Assembly: GCA_023664945.1 (NCBI GenBank)
Contig: JAMPER010000001.1
Span: 519,552-583,551 of the forward strand
Reading direction: 5' to 3'
DNA length: 64,000 nucleotides
Origin: Alistipes senegalensis
GTDB taxonomy: Bacteria; Pseudomonadota; Gammaproteobacteria; Burkholderiales; Burkholderiaceae_D
The position numbers and the translations under genes were made by a program. The notes beneath the pieces are model-generated. The model was not told the origin of the DNA and made no database searches. It saw nothing but the letters and a program-made list of their open reading frames with translations. Positions 34,042-42,400 of this stretch are shown here, piece by piece; within the stretch, counting starts at the first letter, position 1, and each line of letters begins with the position of its first letter.

Positions 34042-35511
34042 ATGATCAAGATTTATATTGAAGAAGGGATTGATTTCTGTCCTGATTTACCAAAGGATTG
34101 CGAATTTACCGATCATCTGGGCAATGCCGAACTGGCTTTTGTCAAAAATTATTCTGCTGCCCGCAGCCAGGCTTGCCTTGTCGCCTGTCTTGAGCAGGCG
34201 GCTGTCATGAAAATGACAGAGGATGAAATTGGCGCTTTCAATGATATCTGGTTTTTGCCGGTTATTCCGCAGCTCTGGCAGTCAAGGCTTGACAAGCTGG
34301 TGGACCAGATGCGCAATCTGAATACGTTCAGGCTTGAAAAGGTATGGCTTGATACCCTCATGGATTCCATCCCCAACATGATCTGGTTCAAATCCCTGGA
34401 TGGGCTCCACATGAAGGTCAACCAGGCTTTTTGCAAGGCGGCAGGCAAGACCAGGAAAATGATTGAGGGGAAGGATCATTATTTTATCTGGAATGTTGAT
34501 AAAAATAGTGCAGACCATGACGATACCTGTATCAATAGTGAAGCAGAAGTTATCAAGGCCAATAAAACCTGCACGTTTGACGAAACCCTTAAGATAGGCA
34601 ATCAGAAAAGGCGGTTGATAACCTATAAGACGCCAATCCATGACAGGCATGGCAACATCATTGGTACTGTCGGCGTAGCCCAGGATGTGACCAATATCCT
34701 GAACCTGAATATGGAAATGGAGATTTTTCTTGAAGCCATGCCTTTCCCGATAGTCATCCATAATGACAAAGGTATTATTACCCATTTGAACCAGCGGTTC
34801 ACCGATTATTTCCATGAAAGGAAGGACGATATTGTCGGCGTAAATTATAACGACTGGAAAAGCTGGTTTTTCACACAGGAAATGAACAGTCTCAGTTTTA
34901 TGGATGCTGATGAAAAAAGGTTTGTCAGCATCCGGGAAACGAGTATGCGCGATATTTTCGGGGCGGTTTTTGGCGGTGTGGTTGTTTTTAGTGATATCAC
35001 CGCCGAGAAAAAACTGGAAATCCAGATTCACCGAAATGCCAACGAGGATCATCTTACCGGCCTGGCCAACCGTCATGCCGTGGATCAGTATTTCAAACAT
35101 GCTGTTTCTGGTATTTTCCATCTGTTGTATGTTGATTTGGATAACTTCAAGTCCGTCAACGACCGATGGGGCCACGAAACTGGCGACCAGGCGCTGAAAA
35201 AACTCGCTGACGTCATGCGGGAGACCTGCCCGGATGATTTCATCGCAAGGCTGGGCGGTGATGAATTCTTGATTTGTATTCACCACGAAAGGGAGGAGAG
35301 CGAGCTGGTCAGCCTGGCGGATTCCATTCGGGAAAAACTGGAAGAATGGTTCAAGGCTTCACACAAGCTTTCCGGCGTGAGCGTTTCTATCGGCGTGCGG
35401 GCAAACTGCACTGCGGAAACGCCGGTTGGGCAATTGATCCATGAAGCGGATCAGGCTATGTATGAGGCCAAGCGCAATGGCAAATCCCAGACAAGAACCT
35501 GGCATGCCTGA
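34042..35511 (+). CDS. PAS-domain diguanylate cyclase
   Basis: 489 residues. An unrecognised N-terminal helical part (1-105) is followed by a PAS domain (about 110-220, SIPNMIWFKSLDGLHMKVNQAFCKAAG to the PAC-like IIGTVGVAQDVT), a second PAS-like domain (about 230-335, EAMPFPIVIHNDKGII) and a GGDEF domain (about 345-489) with the intact active site GGDEF at 405-409. At the usual inhibitory RxxD position the sequence is CPDD (396-399), so product inhibition by c-di-GMP may be absent. No transmembrane segment: a cytosolic sensor, possibly of redox or a ligand. It lies between a decayed CRISPR repeat and the left array remnant. Confidence 0.9.
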   Translation: MIKIYIEEGIDFCPDLPKDCEFTDHLGNAELAFVKNYSAARSQACLVACLEQAAVMKMTEDEIGAFNDIWFLPVIPQLWQSRLDKLVDQMRNLNTFRLEKVWLDTLMDSIPNMIWFKSLDGLHMKVNQAFCKAAGKTRKMIEGKDHYFIWNVDKNSADHDDTCINSEAEVIKANKTCTFDETLKIGNQKRRLITYKTPIHDRHGNIIGTVGVAQDVTNILNLNMEMEIFLEAMPFPIVIHNDKGIITHLNQRFTDYFHERKDDIVGVNYNDWKSWFFTQEMNSLSFMDADEKRFVSIRETSMRDIFGAVFGGVVVFSDITAEKKLEIQIHRNANEDHLTGLANRHAVDQYFKHAVSGIFHLLYVDLDNFKSVNDRWGHETGDQALKKLADVMRETCPDDFIARLGGDEFLICIHHEREESELVSLADSIREKLEEWFKASHKLSGVSVSIGVRANCTAETPVGQLIHEADQAMYEAKRNGKSQTRTWHA

Positions 35512-35639
35512 ATGTAAACTTGTTTTGTCCTGTTTGTGAGGCTGTAGATACCCTGCCCGGCAAGAACCGGCTGGCAGCCAACTTTCATTTACTGGCCGTT
35601 TTGGCCAGCGCTTTGTTGCGGCGCTTGGCGGGAGTAGAA

Positions 35640-35741
35640 GTTATTTTTCCCTCTCTCACCACGGAAAGCTACAATACGCAACGGATTTCAAAAAGTGGCT
35701 TGGAAGTTGTAGTTCCCTCTCTCACCACGGAAAGCTACAAT
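35640..35741 (+). CRISPR. Array remnant: two repeats, left part of the split type II-C array
   Basis: A first, degenerate repeat (35640-35675, three mismatches near its 5' end) and a perfect 36-nt repeat (35706-35741) identical to those at 46325-46890 surround a 30-nt spacer (35676-35705). A further exactly 30-nt spacer-like segment (35742-35771) follows and then, where the next repeat should begin, unrelated element sequence starts. Orientation equals that of the main array. A degenerate repeat at the outermost left end is what is expected at the old, leader-distal end of the array. Confidence 0.9.
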
Positions 35742-35759
35742 GTATCGGTCGAGGCGGTG

Positions 35760-35772
35760 GACGCCGGCAAGG
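35760..35772 (+). other. Putative attL core of the integrated element
   Basis: GACGCCGGCAAGG, matching GACACCGGCAAGG at 46313-46325 in 12 of 13 positions. The left copy ends at the 3' boundary of a 30-nt spacer; the right copy abuts the first repeat of the main array. The distance between the copies is 10,553 bp, and the integrase gene starts 190 bp inside. Confidence 0.65.
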
Positions 35773-35962
35773 AGTTGCCAAAGCCGTTTACTGTATTATT
35801 TCCGTGTCCAAAATATCGTTATAAAACAGTAAAATACAATAACAAATGAATGCAGCATTGTTCAAGATTGTACATAACAACACATTGTAGTAGGGGATAT
35901 TTAGGGGTATATTTGGGCTATACCTTTTATCATCTGTGCAAAATACCCCTACGTAATAAGCC

Positions 35963-37171
35963 ATGCCAAGAATCGTAAAACCGTTAAGCGCGCTTGCTGT
36001 CAAATCAGCCAAACCGAAAGAAAAGCCTTACAAGCTGACAGATGGCGGCGGCCTGTATCTGTTGGTTAATCCGAACGGCTCCAAACTATGGCGCATGAAG
36101 TACCGTTATGACGGCAGAGAGCATACGCTTGCCTTTGGTTCATGGCCGCTTGTTTCCTTGCAAGACGCGCGCATGAAACGCGAAGAAGCCAGACAAAAAG
36201 TTGCAAACGGTATCAGCCCCGCCGAAGAAAAAAGAGCCATGAAAGCCATAAGGCGGGCAAAGGGAGCCACATTTGAAGCGGTAGCGCAAGAATGGTTGAG
36301 TAAGAACATGCCGGTTTGGGGCAAGAATAACACGTCAAATATAGTCGGCATTTTGGAAAGGGATATTTTTCCCTGCATTGGACAAGGCGAAATAGCACGC
36401 CTTAAAACGCCGGATTATCTGGAAGTCTTGCAGCGAATAGAGCGGCGGACTATTGCGCAAGCCATGAGGGCTAGATCAATATGCAGGCGCATACAGTGTT
36501 ATGCCATCGCTACAGGGCGGGCAGAATATGACGTTGTTGCACCGCTGTCAAAAGCGCTTGCGCCTAGGCCGCCAGCCAAACACTTTTCCGCGCCGACTGA
36601 ACCGGCAAAGCTGGGGCGCATTCTTCGGATGCTTGATAGCCATGCCGGGTATTTGTCCGTTACGTCTGCCTTGAAAATCCTTCCCTATGTCTTTGTACGG
36701 CCTATTGAGTTAATCAAGGCAGAATGGAAAGACATTGATTTTGACAAGGCAGAATGGCGCTATTTTGTGACCAAAACAAAAACGCCTCACATCGTCCCCC
36801 TTGCCCGGCAGGTTGTGGCTATTCTGAAGCGTATTTATGCTGTAACCGGCGGCGGTCGCTGGGTATTCACCAGCACCAACAGAAAGACACGGCATATAGC
36901 AGGCGGCGCGTTATTGGCGGCCATGCGGGCAGTAGGTATAGCACAGGAAGAAGCAAGCGTACACGGATTCAGGGCAGTAGCCCGAACCCTGCTAGATGAG
37001 GAATTGGGGGAGCGCATAGACATTATTGAGCAACAGCTTGCGCATACCGTTAAAGATCCGAACGGGCGGGCATACAACCGCACGTCATACCTTCCGGAAA
37101 GAAAACGCATGATGCAACGCTGGGCCGATTACCTGGACAAATTGAAAGCCCAAACCGGCATGGCGGAATAA
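35963..37171 (+). CDS. int: P4-type tyrosine integrase
   Basis: 402 residues with the P4-integrase layout: N-terminal arm-binding domain (LSALAVKSAKPKEKPYKLTDGGGLYLLV, split as LSALAVKSAKPKEK and PYKLTDGGGLYLLV), core-binding domain (about 105-200) and catalytic domain with R246 (YVFVRPIEL), K271/K273 (TKTKTPHIVPL), H334 and R337 (VHGFR), H361 (LAHTV) and a nucleophilic tyrosine at Y371 or Y376 (AYNRTSYLPERK). P4 integrases usually target tRNA 3' ends; here the gene lies beside a CRISPR spacer-repeat junction instead. It is the outermost left gene of the element and reads inward. Confidence 0.93.
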   Translation: MPRIVKPLSALAVKSAKPKEKPYKLTDGGGLYLLVNPNGSKLWRMKYRYDGREHTLAFGSWPLVSLQDARMKREEARQKVANGISPAEEKRAMKAIRRAKGATFEAVAQEWLSKNMPVWGKNNTSNIVGILERDIFPCIGQGEIARLKTPDYLEVLQRIERRTIAQAMRARSICRRIQCYAIATGRAEYDVVAPLSKALAPRPPAKHFSAPTEPAKLGRILRMLDSHAGYLSVTSALKILPYVFVRPIELIKAEWKDIDFDKAEWRYFVTKTKTPHIVPLARQVVAILKRIYAVTGGGRWVFTSTNRKTRHIAGGALLAAMRAVGIAQEEASVHGFRAVARTLLDEELGERIDIIEQQLAHTVKDPNGRAYNRTSYLPERKRMMQRWADYLDKLKAQTGMAE

Positions 37172-37192
37172 CTTTTACTTTTGCATTTTTGA

Positions 37193-37294
37193 GGTGATAC
37201 AGGTGATACAGGTGATACAGAATTACAAGTCATTGAAATTAAACAATAAATTTTGTATCACCCTGTATCACCTTCATTTTTCAAAGGTGATACA
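37193..37294. repeat. Iteron cluster 1 (9-bp GGTGATACA units)
   Basis: Three tandem direct copies at 37193-37219, two inverted copies (TGTATCACC) at 37254-37262 and 37264-37272, and one more direct copy at 37286-37294. The flanking segment 37217-37243 recurs almost identically, inverted, beside cluster 2. Phage P4 alpha protein is known to bind similar GGTGAACAG-type iterons in ori and crr. Confidence 0.85.
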
Positions 37295-37345
37295 AGCGTA
37301 AGCCTATGATAAATAAAGGAAAAACAGGTATTGGGCGGAAAAATC

Positions 37346-37365
37346 ATCTTGACCTATGTCAAGAT
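37346..37365. promoter_or_regulatory. Palindrome, probable operator
   Basis: ATCTTGAC (37346-37353) and GTCAAGAT (37358-37365) with a 4-bp spacer, in the region between integrase and alpA-like genes. Typical size for a dimeric repressor site. Confidence 0.5.
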
Positions 37366-37596
37366 TTTGCAAAAAACCGCCATTTTTTGCGCCTTTTGAA
37401 GTGTTTATTACAGTTCATTATGGTTTTTTTTGAGGGCAAAAACAGGTTTTTTTTGCCTGTATAAAAATACAGTAAAAGCCGGAAACAGCCTGCACGGCCC
37501 AAACGGCTATGCAAAGCTAGGCAAAAATCTACTGTCTGACAGTTATAGCGCTTGTAACCCTATGATAAACAAGAGAAAAACAGGGGGATAATCAAT

Positions 37597-37613
37597 CTAC
37601 TTAGACTAAGTAG
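37597..37613. promoter_or_regulatory. Palindrome, probable operator
   Basis: CTACTTAG (37597-37604), one base, and CTAAGTAG (37606-37613): a perfect 17-bp dyad upstream of the alpA/primase genes. Confidence 0.5.
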
Positions 37614-37686
37614 AGTTAGGATAAACCACTTTACATTGATTTACACACGGTAAAATGATGATGTGTTTGATTGAACAGAAAAAGAA

Positions 37687-37716
37687 GGCCCGGAAGTGCG
37701 GCAACACCTCCGGGCC
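37687..37716 (+). ncRNA. Stem-loop in the leader of the element's replication genes
   Basis: GGCCCGGA (37687-37694) pairs with TCCGGGCC (37709-37716), extended inward by GTG/CAC after one mismatch. It lies just upstream of a strong ribosome site. P4 controls its replication operon with a structured immunity RNA; a comparable role here is only an analogy. Confidence 0.4.
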
Positions 37717-37751
37717 GGGCGTGAAAGGAGGACTAAACGAAAAGAAACAAC

Positions 37752-37943
37752 ATGCAACGAGCTTGCGACACAGTTACGACACCGGCGGACACCTCACTTT
37801 TAAGACCCGCCAGCGTCCAGTTGTCTAAACCTCTAGACCCCACCAACCCACGCAAGGGCGGGCGTCGTCACGCAAGGGCAGTTTATAGCAAATGCGGTAA
37901 TCTTCGCAAATGCCGCTGTTTTTCTTGCGTGTTGGGTTCTTGA
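37752..37943 (+). CDS. Possible small protein, 63 aa (uncertain)
   Basis: A short frame starting at ATG 37752, between the leader stem-loop and the alpA-like gene. The product is basic and cysteine-containing (RRHARAVYSKCGNLRKCRCFSCV). The best ribosome site (37724-37731) is about 20 bases away, too far for comfort. In P4-like elements small overlapping genes of the ash/Icd type stand in this position, but I cannot show similarity. Confidence 0.3.
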   Translation: MQRACDTVTTPADTSLLRPASVQLSKPLDPTNPRKGGRRHARAVYSKCGNLRKCRCFSCVLGS

Positions 37944-37962
37944 AAAAATGAAAGGAAACAAT

Positions 37963-38208
37963 ATGCAGGAAATCCGGTTTTTGCGCATTCGTGAAGTGGT
38001 GGAATCCACCAGCCAATGCAAGGGAAAAATCTATTCTGGCGTCAAGGCGGAAATTTTCCCGCCGCCGGTGAAAATTGGCAAAACAACCGTCTGGCTTGAA
38101 AGCGAAATAAACGAGTGGAAAAAGGCTGTCATTTCCGGATTGAGTGAGCCCGATATGAAAGCCTGCATTGCCAATATCAAAGCAAACCGCCCTGCCATTG
38201 GCCTGTAG
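37963..38208 (+). CDS. AlpA-like HTH regulator/excisionase
   Basis: Start at ATG 37963 (MQEIRFLRIREVVESTSQ), 8 bp after AAAGGA; an earlier in-frame ATG at 37948 has no ribosome site. 81 residues. The pattern FLRIREVVESTSQCKGKIYSGVKAEIFPPPVKIGKTTVWLESEINEW is the MerR-like AlpA fold (HTH, wing with FPxPVKIG, W-x-E-x-E-I-x-x-W). P4 Vis and AlpA proteins of this family control integrase transcription and excision. It precedes the primase gene by 9 bp. Confidence 0.85.
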   Translation: MQEIRFLRIREVVESTSQCKGKIYSGVKAEIFPPPVKIGKTTVWLESEINEWKKAVISGLSEPDMKACIANIKANRPAIGL

Positions 38209-38217
38209 GTGGCGGCC

Positions 38218-40905
38218 ATGACAGGCGGACAAGGCACGCATAGCGGGCGGCCTGAAGCGGATTTTTTGGCGGCCATTTTGGCGCATATCCCTGACGCCGC
38301 GCTTTCCCACATCGAGGCAGACGGCAAAATAAGGCGTTTCTCCACCAGCGGCAAGAAAAAAGATGATGCAGGCTGGTACAGCGCCACCTATGCCGGGCCG
38401 GTGCTTTACGGCTCCTTTGGCGATTGGCGAACCGGCATCAATGAAAAATGGCGCTCCGGAAACTATCAGGCATTGCCGCCCGAACAAAAAAAGGCGGTCA
38501 ATGACACTATCAGGGCCGCGCAAAAAGCAACAGACGCGGGCCTAAAAGCAGGACAGGCAGAGGCCGCCAAAAAAGCCCGGTATCTGTACGGGAAATTCGC
38601 CGCCGCCAAAACCAGCCCCTTGCATCCCTACCTTGCCAGAAAGGGCGTATCTCCGTCAGAGGGCATCAGGCAGGGAGAATACAAGGGAATAGATACGTTG
38701 TATATTCCTCACTACTGGGGGCGGGATATGGTTTCTTTTCAGGCCATCGGCCCGGACGGGCAAAAGCGCAATCTGGCCGGGGCGGGCAAAGGATATTTCC
38801 CCATTGGCAAAGACAAAACCGGGCCAATCTGCCTTGCTGAAGGCATAGCCACCGCCTTAAGCATTCATGAGGCAACCGGCTGGCCCTGCTATGCCGCATT
38901 TGACGCGGACAACCTGATAAAGACAGCGGCCTTTTTGAAGCCCCTTTTTCCGGACAGAGAATTTCTGATATGCGCGGACGATGATCACGAAAGCCGCGCC
39001 AACAAGGGGATGCTGTCGGCCAAAAAGGCGGCGGCCAAATGCGGCGCTTATCTTGCCCGCCCGCGCTTTCTGAATGCGGCAGGCAAGACCGATTTTAACG
39101 ACATGCACCAGGAGCAAGGCGCGGAAGCCGTCAGGCAGAGCCTTGTTGCCGCCCTTGAAAATGGCAGGCGGCAGGCGGAAAAACCCCAAAGCCAAAAGCA
39201 CGGCAACGGCGAATATGTCGTAGGTGGCTTTGGGGTGCATTTCATTGAGGAAGGCGGCGGCAAAATATGGCTTTCCTCCCCTTTGCGTGTGCTGGCCTAT
39301 ACCAGAGACAGAGACGCCGATAACTGGGGCCGGCTTTTGGAATGGTATGACGATGACGGCAACCGGCATCAATGGGCCATGCCGCAATACCTGTTGAAGG
39401 GCAACGGCGAAGAATTACGCGGGGCCTTGCTTTCCGGCGGGGTTTCCATCGGAAGCGGCAACAAGGCGCGGGGGCTTTTAATGACCTATTTGCAGGCATG
39501 GCAAACAGATAAGCGGGCGCGGTGCATTGACCGGCTGGGCTGGTATGGCGGCGCGTATGTCATGCCGGATGAAACACTGGGGCAAAAGTCGGAAATCATC
39601 GTTTACCAGAATGAGGCCGCCGTAAGAGACGAACGCGGCCAAAGCGGCACGGTTGCCGAATGGACAAAACATGTTGCCAAACCGGCGGAAGGAAACAGCC
39701 GCCTTGTGTTCGGTATCTGCCTTGCTTTCGCCGCCCCGTTACTTGACATTGCCGGGGAAGAATCGCGCGGGTTTCACTTTCTGGGCGGCTCTTCTTCGGG
39801 CAAAACCACCGCGCTTTACCTTGCCAGCTCCGTTTACGGCAAGGCAGACCGTTATACGCGCTCATGGCGGGCCACGGCAAACGGCTTGGAAAACATTGCC
39901 GCCGCCCATAATGACGGCTTCCTTGTGCTGGATGAGTTTTCCCAAATATCGGCAAAAGAAGTGGTTAGAGGCGTGATTTACCACCTGATGAACGGGCAGG
40001 GCAAGGCCAGAGCCAGCCGAAGCGGCGGCGCAAAACCCGCCCAAAACTGGCGGATGCTTTTACTTTCCTCCGGTGAGGAAGGGCTTGCCGCCAAAGCAGC
40101 CAGAGAGGGCGAAGCGGTCAACGTTGGTGAAGAATTGCGCTTTGTGGAAATAGACGCGGATGCAGGCATAGGGATATTTGAGACGGCCCAAAACCGTACC
40201 GAAGCGGCGGCTTTGGCAAACACCTTGAAAGAGGCCGCCACGCGCTTTTATGGCGCGGCGGGGTACGAGTGGCTAAAACATGTCGTTTCTTCGCGGGATA
40301 GCCTGAAAGCGGCCCTGACAGAGAAAATAAACAATTACGTTTCCATCCTGACAAAGGGGGATGCGTCCGGGCAGGCAACAAGGGTTGCAAAAACCGTTGC
40401 GCTTGTCATGGCGGCGGGCGAAGCAGCCACGCAATACGGGTTGACCGGCTGGCAGGACGGCGAAGCCGAAGCGGCGGGGCTTGCCTGTTTTTCTGATTGG
40501 CTTTCCCGCTTCGGCACAGAAAACCGCGAGGAAAAACGCCTGATGGATCAGACGCGCCGCCTGCTTTCGGAAGAAATTGCCCGCTTCCCTAGCCTTAACT
40601 CTGACGGGCGGTATATAAACATGCGCATGGGCTTTGTGGATTGCGTAGAGGGTGTAATCCGTGAATATCTGGTTTTCCCGGCGCAATTTGAAAGCGAGGT
40701 ATGCAAGGGGTTTCCCTTGAAATGGGCCGTTAATGTGTTCAGGCGGCAAGGCTGGCTCCGGCTTCGCGCCGATGGCAAAAGCAAGGTAAGCATCCGGGGC
40801 AAAGCCTTAAAGCTCCCTGAAGGAAAAACAACGGCCATGTATGCCTTGCGCCATGACGTGATTTTTGGAGACGGTGACGCCCCGGAAAACGGGGATACAG
40901 ACTGA
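38218..40905 (+). CDS. DUF927/TOPRIM-type primase-helicase (P4 alpha-like replication protein)
   Basis: About 895 residues; start at ATG 38218 (MTGGQGTHSGRPEADFL), with GTG 38209 as alternative. The N-terminal part (to about 180) resembles P4-type primase segments (YGSFGDWRTGINEKW); the TOPRIM-like part has GPICLAEGIATALSIHEATGWP and FLICADDDHESRANKG. The C-terminal half is a DUF927 helicase-like ATPase with Walker A FLGGSSSGKTTALYLASSVYG (split: FLGGSSSGKTT, ALYLASSVYG) and Walker B FLVLDEFSQIS. The combination is that of the alpha-type proteins which unwind and prime P4-like origins. The flanking iteron clusters are its likely binding sites. Confidence 0.85.
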   Translation: MTGGQGTHSGRPEADFLAAILAHIPDAALSHIEADGKIRRFSTSGKKKDDAGWYSATYAGPVLYGSFGDWRTGINEKWRSGNYQALPPEQKKAVNDTIRAAQKATDAGLKAGQAEAAKKARYLYGKFAAAKTSPLHPYLARKGVSPSEGIRQGEYKGIDTLYIPHYWGRDMVSFQAIGPDGQKRNLAGAGKGYFPIGKDKTGPICLAEGIATALSIHEATGWPCYAAFDADNLIKTAAFLKPLFPDREFLICADDDHESRANKGMLSAKKAAAKCGAYLARPRFLNAAGKTDFNDMHQEQGAEAVRQSLVAALENGRRQAEKPQSQKHGNGEYVVGGFGVHFIEEGGGKIWLSSPLRVLAYTRDRDADNWGRLLEWYDDDGNRHQWAMPQYLLKGNGEELRGALLSGGVSIGSGNKARGLLMTYLQAWQTDKRARCIDRLGWYGGAYVMPDETLGQKSEIIVYQNEAAVRDERGQSGTVAEWTKHVAKPAEGNSRLVFGICLAFAAPLLDIAGEESRGFHFLGGSSSGKTTALYLASSVYGKADRYTRSWRATANGLENIAAAHNDGFLVLDEFSQISAKEVVRGVIYHLMNGQGKARASRSGGAKPAQNWRMLLLSSGEEGLAAKAAREGEAVNVGEELRFVEIDADAGIGIFETAQNRTEAAALANTLKEAATRFYGAAGYEWLKHVVSSRDSLKAALTEKINNYVSILTKGDASGQATRVAKTVALVMAAGEAATQYGLTGWQDGEAEAAGLACFSDWLSRFGTENREEKRLMDQTRRLLSEEIARFPSLNSDGRYINMRMGFVDCVEGVIREYLVFPAQFESEVCKGFPLKWAVNVFRRQGWLRLRADGKSKVSIRGKALKLPEGKTTAMYALRHDVIFGDGDAPENGDTD

Positions 40906-41023
40906 TTTTTGAGGCCCGGCAGGGATAGCCTGCCGGTTTTTTTTTATGTATGTGAGGTTGATATGTTCCGATTGCCAAGAGCGACAGTAACGCAATCCCT
41001 CTTTTTTTATAGGGTTTTGTTAT

Positions 41024-41401
41024 ATGAGCGATACACTGAAGATTAAACGGGAAATTGTGCAGGAAATTGCGGCGGAAGAATATGCCTTGCAAACGGCTTT
41101 TGCCGCCGAAAGGGACGAAAAACGCCGCATAGCACTGGTAAACGGCTGGGATGCGCCGGTTACGAAAAAAGTTGCCGCTGCCATTCCGGTTTGCGCCGCT
41201 TTGTCCACGTTTGAAATGCTGGTTGCCGGGTATGCAACAGATGATGATGATTTGATTGTGATTGCCGGGCGTTTTCTGGTGGAATCAGGCTTGTTTGAGG
41301 CCGCTAGCCGCCGGGAAAAAGCAGCCTGTTGCAAAACCGGGAAAAAGGCAAGGCTGGCAAGCCGCCATTGCCAGCCCAAACCGCAAAAAGAAGACCGCTG
41401 A
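41024..41401 (+). CDS. Hypothetical protein, 125 aa
   Basis: Starts at ATG 41024 (MSDTLKIKREIVQEIAAEEYALQ), 119 bp after the primase gene; no good ribosome site. Helical, with an acidic DDDD stretch at about 74-77 and a basic, cysteine-containing tail. No family recognised. It is the last plus-strand gene before a convergent minus-strand operon. Confidence 0.6.
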   Translation: MSDTLKIKREIVQEIAAEEYALQTAFAAERDEKRRIALVNGWDAPVTKKVAAAIPVCAALSTFEMLVAGYATDDDDLIVIAGRFLVESGLFEAASRREKAACCKTGKKARLASRHCQPKPQKEDR

Positions 41402-41488
41402 CAGGGTTTTGCTCCCATAAGCGGTCTTTGTGTCATGCAGTACGGGGAAAAGCGCGTAGCGGGCGTTTTTCCCCTTTTTTATTCGCTG

Positions 41489-41788
41489 TTATCTTGCTTT
41501 TTTCCTCCTTTTCCGTCTGATGTGCCGGTTGTGCCGGGTTATCAGGTCAAGGGCTTTTTCTTCCAAAAGCCGGGTTATCTGTTTGGAGCCTAACAGGCAG
41601 GTTTCTATCCCCTCATCGTCCAGTGCCGGGGCATGGCCACAGCATTCTTTCCGGATAAAGGCGCTATGCGACATATCCAGCATGAGCGATACGGCCCGGA
41701 TGGTGTCGGCGGCCTGTTCCACAAAGAGTCGGTACGGCTCAATTTCCAGCTGGTCATACCATGTATAGGGGGAAAATACCGCTTTCAT
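41489..41788 (-). CDS. Hypothetical protein, 99 aa (fourth gene of the element's minus-strand operon)
   Basis: Start at ATG 41788 (MKAVFSPYTWYDQLEIEPYRLF) with AGGAGG upstream; the start overlaps the stop of the preceding gene by 4 bp. Helical, with a cysteine pair in FIRKECCGHAPAL and a very basic tail (RHNRHIRRKRRKKAR) suited to nucleic-acid binding. Family not recognised. Confidence 0.7.
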   Translation of the reverse strand: MKAVFSPYTWYDQLEIEPYRLFVEQAADTIRAVSLMLDMSHSAFIRKECCGHAPALDDEGIETCLLGSKQITRLLEEKALDLITRHNRHIRRKRRKKAR

Positions 41789-42111
41789 GCTATGCCTCCT
41801 TTCGCTATCCATACGGCAAATTCAGCGGCATTTTGCGCGGCAGAATGGGCGCATAACTGCACAACGCCAAAGGCGCTGATAATGCCTATCTGTTGCTTTA
41901 CCGCAAGCTGTTTGCCAATGCCTTCCATGTTGACGGTTGCGGCGCTGGTAAAGTCGCTTGGAATGTCGGCAAGGGCGCTTTTGTTTAAGGCCAGCAGAGC
42001 TAAAATATCCGCGTCATAAAACCAGATATTGCGCTTTTTGCGGTTGAGGCCCCTTGTCTGAATGTAACGGATCGGTTGCCCGTTAAACCACGCGGTTTTA
42101 AGTTCAAGCAT
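41785..42111 (-). CDS. Hypothetical protein, 108 aa (third gene of the operon)
   Basis: Start at ATG 42111 (MLELKTAWFNGQPIRYIQTRGLNRKKRNIWFY), overlapping the stop of gene two by 8 bp; GGAGGG lies just upstream. Residues 1-40 look like a small beta-rich domain; the rest is helical with VNMEGIGKQLAVKQQIGIISAFGVVQLC. Family not recognised. Confidence 0.7.
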   Translation of the reverse strand: MLELKTAWFNGQPIRYIQTRGLNRKKRNIWFYDADILALLALNKSALADIPSDFTSAATVNMEGIGKQLAVKQQIGIISAFGVVQLCAHSAAQNAAEFAVWIAKGGIA

Positions 42112-42400
42112 GGCGGCCCTCCTGTATGGAATTGCAAATTTCTTTTGCCGATTCATAAAGCAAATTGGCTGATGCAATACCAAGTCGGGTAATGCGCGAT
42201 ATATCACAATCGCAAAAAATACACGGCTCTTTAGCCTCTCGGCTTATGCTTTCCTTTTCGATAATTTCAAAAAGCAGTTGTAAGCCGTCGGCAATATCAC
42301 GGGAAACAAAAGCAAGAAATTCTGAACTTGTGTTAAATGCACTGTCAGGAAGCCATCCCAAAGGCCTGAATAGCGGGTTTTCCAGCGATGGATTAGGCAT
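42104..42400 (-). CDS. Hypothetical protein, 98 aa (second gene of the operon)
   Basis: MPNPSLENPLFRPLGWLPDSAFNTSSEFLAFVSRDIADGLQLLFEIIEKE is mainly helical; a CIFCDCD segment near residue 62 could hold a metal. It overlaps genes one and three by 8 bp each, a sign of tight translational coupling. The DIADGLQLLFEII helix recalls DUF3077-like small prophage proteins, weakly. Confidence 0.7.
   Translation of the reverse strand: MPNPSLENPLFRPLGWLPDSAFNTSSEFLAFVSRDIADGLQLLFEIIEKESISREAKEPCIFCDCDISRITRLGIASANLLYESAKEICNSIQEGRHA

Larger units (their letters stand above)
37172..37962. other. Non-coding control/origin-like region of the element
   Basis: 790 bp between integrase and alpA-like gene. 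It contains six GGTGATACA iterons (37193-37294), the palindromes at 37346-37365 and 37597-37613, and the stem-loop 37687-37716 followed by a strong AAAGGAGG at 37724-37731. AT-rich stretches lie between. This density of direct and inverted repeats fits a replication origin plus promoter/operator region. Confidence 0.6.

Noticed and set aside
35556-35563. Third copy of CCGGCAAG left of the array remnant as an alternative attL
   Set aside because: Only the octamer is shared, without the GAC extension, and such GC-rich octamers recur elsewhere in the window; the copy at the spacer-repeat boundary fits far better.
35742-35771. Self-targeting by the spacers of the array
   Set aside because: Looking by eye I found no spacer matching another place in the window; a real search would need alignment of all ten spacer segments to the genome.
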